From Spisula solida (Eukaryota; Mollusca; Bivalvia; Venerida; Mactridae): 64,000 nucleotides of DNA. This document shows, piece after piece, positions 10,871-23,460 of this stretch; position 1 is the stretch's first letter, and each line of letters begins with the position of its first letter. Location of the stretch: assembly GCA_947247005.1 (NCBI GenBank), contig OX365950.1, positions 11,978,720-12,042,719 of the forward strand. Direction: 5' to 3'. Under the pieces are notes generated by a model. It searched no databases and was not told the origin of the DNA. It was given only the letters and a program-made list of their open reading frames with translations. The translations under genes were made by a program, and so were the position numbers.

Positions 10871-13800
10871 GTATTGCGGAAGAGAATTTGACGAACATTC
10901 GTGATAGATGCTGCATTAGTTTAACTCCTATAGGTGTAGCTATGACCACTTAACAAATGAGTCTGTAGTGTGCATTATTTACGACTTAACACACCAAACT
11001 GCCGGAAGATATCGCAATCTTGTGAAACAAACGTATTACAAAATGGCATTTTCTAGAATATACGTGTACGTGTACCAGTGTTATATATGTTTGTATCAGA
11101 AGCAAACCCTCCAGATAAACAAGAATTATCTAAATGGATGAGATAGATATTTATTGAGCATATTGCATGGCGCTTAACATGTTACACATGATATACGACA
11201 ATTATAAATACCATTAATAATAATACTGGCTTTATTTTACTAGGTAACTTATTTCGAAATAAAACATGACAATCTTCAATACTGAGATCCTCAACTTTGA
11301 ACAATACTTACTGTAGTACACCATTCTTCATAATACTACTTGATAACTGTTATTTAGTTAACTTAATGATATTTTCAAAGTTAATATTTTACTGATAAAA
11401 TCTGGGTTTCATTTTTCTGTCATTTCGTTTTAATTTTACAGCGCTTTCATTTGTTTCATCATTAATTCATTAAATTTTGAATTCATGCACAAGAGGTATA
11501 CGTTAAGTTTTGGTTACTTATAGATTAGAATAAACGTGGATGTGACATCATTGCATTCTTTTATTTCAGATGACTTGAAAAATGTTAGAAAACTGGTACT
11601 TAACACAATAAAAAAAACAGAAACTGAAAAATTGATTTCAGACCAAATTGTCAAATTGTAGTGATTTCTCGAAGTACACCATTATGGACTCTGTGTGTGG
11701 CTTGAATATGCGAACAAAGTACAGTTCTCTACAGTATCAGACAAGCTGTGCCATTATGCAATAATTAGTCTAATGTTGTATATTTATGTAAATATACATT
11801 TCTAACATAAGGCCAACACAAAAATATATTGTGTTACTGGTAATCCTGCGTACCCTATTTTTCCCCGAACCCTGAACATTGTATTGTCAATTCGCTGGAA
11901 CTCACCGCGGACAATTGATTTTTCAGAACATTAAATCAATATGATAAAATCAATAAGTGTTTCATACCTATATCTACTCTATTTTAGGCATACGTAATAC
12001 TAAGAACCACAATATTAATTTCTTTTGGCCTAATTTCTGCAATATATAGGCGACAGAAACAACTTTAAAAGGTCGAATATCTAGAGAAATGTGTGTGCAA
12101 ATTACTAACTGGTATGCTTTAAATATGTTATATTCGTATGTTATGTAATGTTATGTTTGCACGCGTGAATATTTTACAGTGATTACATCTTATATAGATG
12201 TAGCGATTCAACAGTGGACATTTTATAAAAGTAAATAGAAAGATACATGTATTATTTTCTCGACTTTTAGATTAAACGAAAATGACAGATGAAAGAAAGG
12301 TACAAACTAAGTCAGACAATTAGGCAGATGTTTCAAAATATCAAAAACATCTTCTTGTCTCGCAATTATTCGATATCTATGCATTTGTCTTAGAGAAATC
12401 AGAAAGACATACATTCGAGAGAGGAACGGTAATTACTTTAGCAGAAATATTCTTACTGATTTGAACTTTATAACAAAAAATAGGGAATAGAATAGATTTC
12501 TTGTCGAACGCCAGACTGAATTTATTGCACATTAGAGTCAATTATTCACATGGTCTAGAAATAGCTGAAAACTAATTATTGTTCCAGACTTCAAGTGAAT
12601 TTAGTTTTATCAGAAATCAAACTGAGCATATTCTATATTATATAGTTTATATATTATCGAAGAACGACTACGCGTACATTTTGTTCATTTTCACATAATA
12701 CGTATACACTAGGCTAGATAATTTATAAAGTATGGTTTTGCTTTGTAAAGAAGCCTATATCATTAGATTGGACATCTTAGGGAAAAAAGTTGCAGGCCTT
12801 ATGATTCATGGAGACAGACTGTGGAAAAGGACTAGACACATGTGCAGCAGTGGTGGCAGCAGTAGTAGCAACAATAGCACTATCAGTAGTAGAAGAACAA
12901 AGACAAATGGAAGGAGCTTATTCATTGCCCTAGTCTCCACTGGGAGAGAAGGTATTAGGTCAATTAAGTCAAAGAATCCCAAGCTTCATATCAGACTGGA
13001 ATAGTTAATGCAAATGATTATTTCTGATTCCTTAGACTACATATGGCTCCAATATGTGCAATCTATATGGACAGTTTAATGGCACATTTGAAGGCTGTGA
13101 TTATTTACAGCTTACATACAAAGAGCATAACAAAACCTGCCAAAGACTTGGATTAGAAAGTTTAGTATTTGTTGTCAAAACTTGCTCGAGTATGGGTAAC
13201 ACAGTAGGCTACTTCTATTGGGAACGTTTGTGTGGCGTCAACTAACGTCGTTATTTATCAAGTAACGGTCTTGTTTGTAAAATAATGTCGTACTCGTCAA
13301 ATAAACAATAGTCGCGGTTGCCAAATATAAATAGCGTCGTCGATCGTAAATCAACTCGAATAACGTATTAGTTCGACAAGTCATTGCTCGTCAAACTCAG
13401 ATTTCACCGTATTATAATGCCGAAGTTAGATAAGAATTATTATAGTGACGTTGTAGATCTGCTAAATGAAGGTCCAACACATTTTCGTACAAAAAACGAT
13501 TTTGAAGTCACATGAGTTAGTAAGTAAATAAAAGACCGAGTGTATCCAAAAATACAGGAAGTTGTACATATAATAATACAACAGCAAATCCAGGAAGTAT
13601 GTTAATGGTTCTTTGAAAATATGCATGATAATATATCATACTTGAAAGCTGAATATATCTATCATGTCAGGAAAAACAATCAACATATGGCATCCTTCTT
13701 TTCAACAGTTACCACCAGTAAGGACAAAACACATGCATTTTGTGGGTTCTGTAGCCATACCTACACTATTGTATTGTCCCTACCCATAACATTTTATAGG

Positions 13801-14202
13801 CATTTTCCTGGCGTTCACCGCGGATCGTTAATTGTCCAGTGCATACATTTACTAAAATAGTTTTAAAAACATTTTTCCTATCTACCTATCCTATTAATGT
13901 TTCTCAGTATGTTACTAGAACCATAGTATTAATTTGTTCTGGCCTAAACAACTGTATATACATGAACTATGGTATAAACACAATATTTGAGCGATTTACG
14001 AGAGCATGTGAATCAAGAAGTGAGTTTGGTGCTATGAAGTTATTAGTTTCTTACCGTGAACAAAGGAATGTATCTACGAAATTTGGCAATTATTTCAGTA
14101 CAATGAATACATACCGCTGTTTTCGTACCAATATAACGAAATAAAAAATCATAGAAATGTAAGTGCATGTTCTCTGTAGTATTATCACCTACAGACAACA
14201 GT
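10871..14202. other. Non-coding stretch containing a diverged duplicated segment
   Basis: No gene recognised. Segment 11860-12050 resembles 13760-13965. Shared blocks occur in the same order: attgtattgtc, tcaccgcgga, and an agaacca/tattaattt/ggcctaa block. This fits two old copies of one dispersed element with unclear ends. A small AGC/AGT-rich patch at 12840-12895 gives a serine-rich open frame that I consider chance. Confidence 0.45.
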
Positions 14203-14480
14203 CTGCTGACCTAACAATACCTCGACCATGGCTCCAACCACAGGCGACCGTACTTCCTGACATAAGCCATTTTAGTATGATTTAATATAATAATACTGCT
14301 GACCTAACAATACCTCGACCATGGCTCCAACCACAGGCGACCGTACTTCCTGACATAAGCCATTTTAGTATGATTTAATATAATGATACTGCTGACCTAA
14401 CAATACCTCGACCGTGGCCCCAACGACAGGTGACCGTACATAGCGATGTAAGACCTTTTAGTATGATTTTAATAATACAA
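14203..14480. repeat. 93-bp tandem repeat, 3 units
   Basis: Units start with ctgctgacctaacaatacc at 14203, 14296 and 14389. Units 1 and 2 are nearly identical; unit 3 has several substitutions (accgtggccccaacgacagg) and is slightly truncated. Confidence 0.92.
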
Positions 14481-16398
14481 ATACGATACGATCACCTATG
14501 GCTTCAATCCGTAGTAAAATGTTCCTCAGCAAACGATAGACAATTCCTACACATATACATAAACTTCAGTAGACTCATTTCTCTCTTATAACGAAATCGG
14601 ATATTGCGAATTTCTGCGAACAGTAAACCTAATTTCAGACTCCGAACAACTATTTCAATAACTCAGACTTTAATAAGCAATGTCAATGGTGTTGTAATTT
14701 ATAACGAAATTCGTTATATCAATAGAACGAGTACTATTAATAAGAAACAAAAATGTAAGGTTCCCAAAAATACGTTATATCCGAGTAAAACTGTAAAAAA
14801 GGACATCCAATCGAACACAATATTGGCCGTACAATTTACTATTGCGGACAATCAGGTTTGAGGGCTACCCTCACTCGAGTGTTTCTTATGTTTGGATATA
14901 GGCATACACCTACCCTCTCAGTCTACAACACATTTGAGATTTATACGAGGGATAAAAAATAACGTAGTCTTTGCTCTGCAGTTAGCATTAGTTATTGAAC
15001 GAAAATAATAAATACCCAACAGTAACATGCAGTAATCGAAGTATGCATATAACTACTCGGCCACGATGGGGCATAAAAAGTGCATATTGTTATAAACAGT
15101 ATCAATTATTATGAATGTTCAAATTATACATGTACAGAATTAGCTAATTCATGTATACAAGATAATATATAAAATAAACACGAGTCTACCATATACAGCC
15201 GCATATTTATACGACAATGTATAATGCATAGGTGCTATATTTGAGAACACTGTATTCACGACTGGTAAAACAAAATAACGTCTCAAATTTGAATGTAAAT
15301 GCATGTATGGCTTAATACTTAAAAATAATAAAAATGAAATTATTAATTAAACACATGTATAATATATATTAATTTTGTAATAATTAGCAAATAAAATAAT
15401 CTTACTTTCTTCTTCTCCTGTGACATACATCTCCGCTTGTCTCTGGACAGAATAACCTCGAAATGGCATGTCGTATTAATTATATTAATTGTCCGTTATT
15501 GATACACTAATTACTATAGATCATAGTACACGTATCGACATATGAAAACACTATAAACCAGACCCATTTAGTGCACAAAAATAGGACAAAACATCGTGTC
15601 AACACAATTAAACAGTAATTACCCACATCAGGCTGAACAACTGCCGCCTTGGTAAATACACCACACTACAATGACAGAGTACATTCCATCCCCCTCCCAC
15701 CATATGTAATAAATTAATTGGGCTAGCTAGGAGCGCAGTTTTTGTCAAGATCTTACAGAAATACAACATTCAACAATTACTTATATAGTTTCTTTGTAAT
15801 GTATGTTGTTGTTGTTGTCATGAACAACAGCAACAGTATAAGTATCTAGTGTTGTTGCTTCTATACCTAAGGCTACTGTTGTTTCTAATGATTACAATAA
15901 CGAGATGTCTTCAGCAGAACTGACAATTAATTAGTGAAAAATCATTTAATTAATTTATTATCAGTATGAGTTTACCTCCAGCTATGGTATAGTGTGTGGC
16001 AAAGAAAATTAATGTGCAAATGTTTTTTTATAGAAACACTACATTTTCTCTCAAAACCAAACAGCAGGATCATGAAACGTATTTACATTTTGTACCTGAG
16101 CTATTACCTCCAACGAGCACCGTGAGTTATTATGATGTGTTCAAGTGTTTCAGTAAATGCCTTGGAGAGATCAAGGAGGACAGTGCCGACAGTATTGTGC
16201 TCATTTAATGCAGATAGTCAGTCATCTATGATTGAAGCTAGAACAGTCTCACAAGAATGATATGAATGCCAATTATGATGTGCCCATGTGTTTGAGTATA
16301 ACAGATAGTTAGTTAACAGCTAGTTAACTATGACTGTCAGTTGGTGTAATCACACAATATCCCTGGGTCATCAACCGGCACTAACAACATAGATACTC
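14481..16398. other. Non-coding stretch, nothing recognised
   Basis: Strongly AT-rich, with a short (TGT)n run near 15805-15820. At 14588-14740 fragments such as ataacgaaattcgttat recur; a similar ataacgaatttctgc patch lies at 37172-37270, so both may be relics of one dispersed family. No gene recognised. Confidence 0.4.
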
Positions 16399-16402
16399 CA
16401 GG

Positions 16403-16546
16403 GGTGGTATTCAATATTGATCTTACTTGACTTAAGGATAAGGACAACCAATCAGATCACACCATATTAAACTCTTGGTCAGTAACAGGCGATATGATTG
16501 GCTATCCTTATTCTCAAATTAAATAAGATCAATATTGAATACCACC
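16403..16546. mobile_element. 144-bp MITE with terminal inverted repeats and CAGG duplication
   Basis: The element starts ggtggtattcaatattgatc and ends with its exact reverse complement. The first 23 bases match exactly, and similarity continues to about 57 bases (ggataaggacaaccaatca versus gaataaggatagccaatca). The flanks are CAGG at 16399-16402 and CAGG at 16547-16550, a plausible 4-bp target duplication. With arms covering most of its length it has no coding capacity. The superfamily is not assignable from this alone. Confidence 0.85.
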
Positions 16547-16779
16547 CAGGTCTGTATCATTATCCCATAACCATAATATATCTATATCAATTATCAAATG
16601 TTTTAAAAAGTTACCGACAAGTTATCTATATAGAACTGAAACGCGCGGTTATCGTGTTTAATCTATGGCGAGCCATTGATTAAATCTATATTCCAGTGTT
16701 AGTTATGTATGTAATTTGTATAAAAGTTGAACGCAGGTCGTGGTTCATGTGCCACACCCAAAGCAGTATTACAGTTATC

Positions 16780-17075
16780 GCATCCTTTCCAGTGTCGTAT
16801 TGCAGTTATTGCACGCTTTTCCAGTGCAGTATAATTACAGTTATTGCATGCTTTTCAAGTGCAGTATTACAGTTATTGCACGCTTTTCCAGTGCAGTATT
16901 ACAGTTAATGCACGCTTTTCAAGTACAGTATTACAGTTAATGCACGCTTTTCCAGTGCAGTATTACAGTTATTGCACGCTTTTCCAGTGCAGTATTACAG
17001 TTAATGCACGCTTTTCCAGTGCAGTATTACAGTTCATGCACGCTTTTCCAGTGCAGTATTACAGTTATTACATTC
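16780..17075. repeat. 32-bp minisatellite, about 9 units
   Basis: The unit contains gcacgcttttccagtgcagt followed by attacagttatt. Starts at 16811, 16846, 16878, 16910 and onward show a 32-bp period, with one 35-bp unit. Because 32 is not a multiple of 3, successive units shift frame, yet all three plus-strand frames stay open for 60-90 codons. The resulting HAFPVQYYSY-like translations are repeat artefacts. Confidence 0.92.
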
Positions 17076-19239
17076 TTATTCACCGTAACTATGATTCAAG
17101 TTCTTGATAAAACTTCTTATTTAATCAGAGACAGGTGATTAGCACCTTCTATCAGGTGAAGAATATATAGACGCCCCATGTTAGGTTTGAACATAATTAT
17201 GGCATTCAGTGGACGGTCCTGAGAATCATACCGACTGAACAGAGAATATAGATTGTTACTGTAATAGCTTCCGATTTCTGATACCATGTGTAAGAAGACA
17301 GACTCAAACATATTTCAAATCTACATAACAAGACGCATCTTATGAAAATCAGAAAAGATTATCTTGACCTAAACTGAAGCTGGAAAGCCTTTTCCCCAAA
17401 GTAAAGACTAGTTTCAGACCGTCTGTTTCGTAAATTTCTTAAAACACATTTTTTTACTGACATCGTTATTCTTCTAAGGTCACTGTATGATTGGATACAC
17501 CTAGGCTTTTTATAAACTGTCCATCGCACAACTTACATGGTCGAGTAAAACAAGGCTCCTTAACTACTAGTCATTATCAACTGGATAATTATCATACAAG
17601 TTGAAGATGAAGTTCGTATAATTGCTAAGTATATAAGGTACAGTACGCATATACAAGTATGTGATAGACTCATGAAAATAGATATAGATCCACAAATTAT
17701 TACATAAAGATTAATGTGTATTATCCACATCAGACGCTGGAACCAACCTACAAACCTACTAAACAGTTGGCAGTTTGTGTATATAATTATATGCGTTTGA
17801 TGGATATATAGATCTATGTATTATCTGTGCGTTGAAAACACTGCATTGATTCGTACTGAACTAACCGCTTACCTGTCATAATTTACCCGGTTAATAATCC
17901 AAAATAATATCCAAACTTGTGACGTAACGAGTTCTGGCGATATGCACGATTAAAAACTTAGTAAATCCAAATTTACGAAATTATTGCAACAAAATATTTT
18001 CATATAATAACCGATCACTGTTCACTTTTACTGTATAAATATACTTGATGTACTGTATATTAGTATACAAATGTAGACTGTTACACACGTTTTCAGCACC
18101 AATGTTAGGTCGGGTAGGATGATCAACGCAGCGTAATATAAACCTCAGTAGGCATCGAACAAACAGGTTAAGTTTTTTTTCAGTAAGACGTAAAATAATA
18201 AGAATAGTGAGAGAATTGAGTGGAATGTTCGGATTGTTTCGGATTTTTTGGCAATGAAATATCATTACCAACCCAAGGGGGTGATCAAGAAGTGATTGTT
18301 TGCCCATGGTTTGTGGGTTTGGGTAGTTATGAAAACTTGATGTTTTCTTTGAACGATATGATCAGTACTCGACACGTGTTAATGATGATACAGTAACTCA
18401 GTGGGGGAGTAGTTATAAAATGAAGATGCTAGCTTTCTTTCCTGTTTGTATAAGTACGTACTTTACTAGTGTATATCATAAGCAATGGAATTTTTTCAAA
18501 GTGTATCTATAATTATTTCAAAGTTGTTATAATATTAAGCTATCCATGAGCTACTGCAGCCTAGCCATCCTAACAACCTTTCAACAACGGCGAATATATA
18601 CATCACCATACTACTTTGGTGGCGTTCTAATTACATATGCATTGCGAATATAAAAATAATGTAGTAAAAATATGCAATTTCTTGCACATACGAGTATGTT
18701 TTCTGTACAACTCTTCCTCTACGCCCTCGACAAAAAGACCACCTTGCGTTTTCGTTCTCTATGTATAATTTACTGGTTTCGTCAAGCAATCAGGAACTTG
18801 ACTATAAGTAGAACTGTTTGGTTCAAAGGTACTGTTTCTGAAGCGTGACTTATGTGCACTGAAAGTGAAGGCCATATTCCTCCAGTGTTACCTGTATGAC
18901 ATCTTTCTATTCATATAACGACAAAATATTGTAAGGATCAATGATCATTTCACACTAGCGATTAAACCTTATATAACACGTGCAATGGAGGATATATTAA
19001 CTAAACATATTGTATGGTGACGTAACCGTCTGGAATGCTGACGTGTTTGAGTACATCACAATAAACGCTATATAGTCACCTTAAATCGCATAAATTTATC
19101 AAAGGGATTAATATACACCATACAGAGTTTAGTCCACTAAATTTCAGGAGAAGTTACTCTTCTTGTTCTTGTTTTTAAGAGAAGTAACTCTTCTCAAACA
19201 GATTTTCCACGCTTGCTTTTCAGAGGAAGAAAGTTTTAC
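17076..19239. other. Non-coding stretch, nothing recognised
   Basis: No gene, RNA or clear element was seen. At 19146-19200 an imperfect inverted pair (gaagttactctt and aagagaagtaactc) sits just before the TTAA MITE, and related gaagttactctt motifs recur at 20027-20180. The MITE may have inserted into an older repeat carrying this motif. Confidence 0.4.
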
Positions 19240-19631
19240 TTAAAGCCACACTAGGCCTTAAACGGCTATTTTCAAAGAGCAATCACTTGGTAACCTATTT
19301 GAAGAGTCATGGATATTTAGCATTTTAGTTGAGTCCCAAAGGTGGAAAACACCTTAATATGGAAGAAAACGAACTACAACCTCCAGTTGGTTTGTTTACA
19401 AAATAATGAATTGTAAACAAAAAATGCACACTTTATAATATAAGGGAAGCAACTCCTGCAAAATTAGTATTTTGTCATCCATACATTTAACTTAATGTGA
19501 TTTTTGGCATACTATTTCGACAGATACATTTATCATTCTGTCGTCAATTATTGGTCATTTGTGAAAAATGTCCCAATTCCGTGTAATTTGTAATTAGAAA
19601 AAAAGTTTTGGGAGAGATACGGTGGCTTTAA
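19240..19631. mobile_element. TTAA-flanked MITE, about 390 bp
   Basis: The element is bounded by TTAA at 19240-19243 and TTAA at 19628-19631. Just inside are agccacactaggcc on the left and the complement of agccaccgtatctctccc on the right, a short terminal inverted repeat (agccac plus scattered matches). TTAA target duplications are known for piggyBac and Kolobok elements. No transposase is present, so it would be a non-autonomous derivative. Confidence 0.55.
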
Positions 19632-20184
19632 AGTGGCATGCCCTGAAACTGAAGTGTCTCGAATAGCAATCAAATTGGTATCATTTTAATTAATACCTAA
19701 GTCAAATAATGAAAACCCTGTAAAAAGTTACGAAATATCCCGCTGGTTTTTAAGAAAAATATAACTAAATGTCGTTTATGTCAATAAAAGGCTGAAAGCC
19801 TTTTATTCAAATCGATATACAAAATATCGAAGCGCGCGTTATAGAGTAAATGCCTAAGTCTAATTCTCCTTTGGCTTTTCGGTTACAGTTGGTTTTACAA
19901 GTGATAAACGCAATTTTGTTGTATGCAAACCAAGACACTCCAGTTTCTGGGTATGTCCCTTCAATATAAATTAGTCTTAGATCTTCATAGTTCACGAACC
20001 GGACTTTCATGAGTGAGAAGCTACTATTACTGACGGGAAGTAGCTCTTATTGACTTAAAATAAGTCATGTAAAGTTCCATCTTCTGATTTTCAGGGAAGT
20101 TCAGAGTATCAGGGGAAGTTACTCTTACTGACTTAAAATTTGTCAAAAACAGTACAGTAACTCTTGTTTTTAAGTGAAGTTACA
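19632..20184. other. Non-coding stretch between two DNA elements
   Basis: It holds several gaagttactctt/gggaagtagctc motifs related to 19146-19200, on either side of the TTAA MITE. A 67-codon minus-strand open frame at 19807-20010 has no recognisable feature. Confidence 0.4.
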
Positions 20185-21186
20185 CATACAGGGTGACGAA
20201 TCAACGGGGTTTACGCACGGATACTGAAAGGAGCTAAGTCATCGGTAAGACCTGTTTTTTGCCAATATCTCTAATTGTTCGTACACGATTCTTAATATTT
20301 TGCAGTGCATAAAAGACAGATAAGCATTCTGCTTCTAACCATGTTCAAACTTAAAGGATTCTCTTCCTAATTTGGACGCAATCGTTGGCCAAAATTGACG
20401 AGTAAAGAAACTGATGTAAACAATCGTGCTGCATGCGACGTGAAATTGCATTTCCCATTTCAGTTTACCGTAAAATGTTGTATTTAGTAGGTTAACTGTG
20501 TATCAAACCATTCGAATACGTTAACGTATTATATGGCTATCTTTATCTATCATAAATTGACGTTTCTGCATGATTTAAGTGACATTTGGAGAAATGCTGT
20601 CGTAAACGTGAATTTAGAGATTGCTGTTGTAAACGTGATAATTTTTCTTTGGATACCTTCAAAACACAAAAGATTAACACAAGCTTTATACTAGTAAGTA
20701 ATCCATAATAATGAATTTACTTACTAATATATCAATTATTTTGCAGATAGTATGTCATGGAAAAGCGACGAAAATAATGTTTGTCTTTGTGTCGGATGTG
20801 GAGGATGTTTACAGTCACGTCCCCAATTCTAATTAAGAACGTATGGTTGACACCATGGATGAAGTCACGAGCCGGTTAAATGGAAGTAATAATCTACACC
20901 CGTTATGACGATTTTGAAATAACCAATAAAACGTACTTTAACATATCCACCAGTGTGGAGTTATTTCACTTAATTAAACTGCACAAAGTGTGAACACACA
21001 GAAACAGAAGGTGCTTATGAAAATTTTCAATATGGAATTGAACAAATCTTAGACCACAACAATCAACATGACACTGTCGATAGCTGTTTCAGTCATCTCA
21101 CTTAGTGTTCTGTGTTGGTTCTTCTCATGTATTGACAGAAGGAAAGCACAATGAAGCTAGGAAACAAGACTGCGTTCAATAAACGC

Positions 21187-21442
21187 TTATGCCCCCTGTG
21201 GAAGCCTTGTCCATAAATAAGTCTAAGTCCAAAATTAGGTCAAGGTGAAGGTCAAAATGGGGTTAGGTGATACTGGCGTGTGGAGAGTGTTCATACACAA
21301 CATCCATGCAAGTATGAAAGCTTTGTAGCAAGCCATATTAATGCTAGAAGAAACGGTCAATTTGGGCTAACCAGGACGGACGGACGAACGGACGGACAGG
21401 TGAATCACTATATGCCCCCCATCTATCGATAGGGGGGCATAA
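21187..21442. mobile_element. ~255-bp MITE-like repeat with TTATGCCCCC ends
   Basis: It begins ttatgccccctgtgg and ends aggggggcataa, an inverted repeat of about 10 bases. Just inside the right end is a small hairpin (gccccccatctatcgatag, then ggggggc). The interior carries aggtcaaggtgaaggtcaa and a ggacggacggacgaacgg run. I recall similar arrangements as common in mollusc genomes, from memory only. It lies inside the 20189-24072 element and so inserted later or was carried with it. Confidence 0.6.
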
Positions 21443-21662
21443 AAACTAGCAAAATCAAACATGACAAATGTGTCTATTGATATGATAAGAGACTATACTT
21501 GAACCGATGCCAGTTCCTGTAGCAGTTGCACACTTCATTGCGACTGTTGAAAACCACATGAGAGTTCATGGAGATGTACTCGTATGTGAGGCTAACTTTT
21601 GTAGATAGTGATAAGCGGATGACAATGATGTTATTACGTGCAAAAGAAAGGGTAATAATGAG

Positions 21663-21720
21663 ATCGGTTCACAGCCGGATTGCCGGGATACAAATCCAGC
21701 GCACTAACCACTGCAGCAGC
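21663..21720 (-). mobile_element. tRNA-derived SINE head fragment
   Basis: On the minus strand the sequence reads gcagtggttagtgcgctgg, a good tRNA A-box region, followed by ggatttgtatcccgg in the B-box area. No full cloverleaf and no clear SINE tail are visible. Probably a truncated tRNA-derived retroposon rather than a tRNA gene. Confidence 0.4.
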
Positions 21721-22751
21721 TAATATATTGACTGCTGTTTTGTATATGCCAAGTGTCAGAGTAAAACCCCACTAATAAGACCGCCATTGGTACTTTGAAA
21801 ATGCACTTGTTATAGATTTGGTCTTAATATTAGAAGTATACAACTGTGAAATCGTGGAAAGTAACATACAAAATTATGGTTTAGATTCTGAGATGGCCTT
21901 TAAGTGAAGTTTAACTGTTCATCTTTGTTTATGAGATACAAATGTATATAAATATGATACTTGTTTATGTATTTGAATAAGCTTTTTAATGACAAACATA
22001 TTATTGATACAGTAAAAGTTACATATACATAATCAGTATTTGCGATACATGTAATAAATAAAATTAATAGCAATACAGTTTTAATGTTTTTTCGCCATAG
22101 AGCTTTTAATTCACAAATGCCATTTGTGAGCGGTCTCCTTCAGTGGAGTATGCACATTGACTAGGCTGTTAAAAGCTGTAGGAATACAACATAATGTAAA
22201 GGGTACATGTTGTAAACTTTCAAACATATTAATTCCAAGAAATTCCCTCTGAGCCATAATATTTCTGTTGATTGGATTTTACAACAGTTTTTATATTTCT
22301 TCAAATAAACGTTCATGCAGCACAGAGATGTATTAATCCTGTTAACTTTAACCTATCACGTAAGTCCAGTGCTTGTAATATTCAGTCGCAGCTTCGTCAA
22401 TTGATTAGCATGTTACTGTGTCCAGCCAGCTAGAATAATAGTCAAATGGTAGCATCCATTTTCACTAACAGGTGCCTGCTAGGAATGCTCTTTACAACAG
22501 CATCTGTAATAATAATTAATATTATAAAATATGCCTGTCCATATATCATGATTTAATGATCAAAATGTAACAACATGGTGAATGGTTGATAGTTTTGGTT
22601 ATCTGGGATTTACATTTATTGCTAATGAGTGATTATGCCCTGTGCCCTAGCCCTCAAATAATATCAAGAAGACAGCTCAAACCCGTTATTTTATAAATAA
22701 ACAAGAGCTAAAATGTCATAAAATACGCCCGCCTGGGGAATAGTGAATGAA

Positions 22752-22835
22752 AATAAAATAATTCAACTTGGCCTATTTCACAACATAATCCAACTTGGCC
22801 TATTTCACAAAATAATCCAACTTGGCCTATTTCAC
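22752..22835. repeat. 27-bp tandem repeat, 3 units
   Basis: The unit tccaacttggcctatttcac plus acataa or similar occurs three times with few differences. The ttggcc motif also occurs in the longer array just downstream, so this may be a local amplification from its edge. Confidence 0.85.
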
Positions 22836-22839
22836 ATTG

Positions 22840-23460
22840 TTTTGGTAATTAATAGGCTATCCTACAAGAAGGCCTTGGATGATTTGGACTATACTTGAAC
22901 TTGGTCTAGATATTATGCTCATAAACAATGTCAACACGTTTGAAGATGACCAGTTGAGAACTGTTTAAATGAGAGTACAGACAAGGGAATTTCACATTTT
23001 GTGGTAATTAAAGGACCACAACCCAAGAAGGCATAGGCTGATTCGACCTTCAATTAAACTTGGCCTAGATATTATGCCCATATACATTGTCACCAACGTT
23101 GAAGATAAGCAGATGAAAACTCTTTGAACTAGAGAACAATGTCAATTATTTTGGTAATTATTGGACCATAACCCACGAAGGCCTTAGCAATCGCCCTATA
23201 ATTGCACTTGGCCTAGATATCATGCCCATAAATAATGTCAACAAGTTTGAAGACGATCCTATGAAAACTGTTTGAACTAGAGTACAGACAAGGCCAATTT
23301 CCTATTTTTTAGTTATTGAAAAACCATTACCCAAGAAGGACTGGCTTGATTTGGCCTGTACTTGACATTGACCTAGATATTATGCCCATAAACAGTGTCA
23401 CTAAGTTTGAAGACGATCGGGTGAAAAATGTTTTTGTTAGGAGTACAGACAAATAACAGG
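22840..23460. repeat. ~150-160-bp diverged tandem repeat, about 4 units
   Basis: Each unit has the ordered blocks aagaaggcc, ggcctagatattatgccca, gtcaacaagtttgaagac, atgaaaactgtttgaactag and agtacagacaag. The ctagatat block falls at 22906, 23065, 23213 and 23373, giving spacings of 159, 148 and 160. Units are perhaps 75-80% alike by eye. I recall this type of unit as dispersed in mollusc genomes, from memory only. Confidence 0.75.

Noticed and set aside
16696..17107. Overlapping open frames with HAFPVQYYSY-like repeats
   Set aside because: A 32-bp repeat without stops is read in every frame; no unique coding flank.
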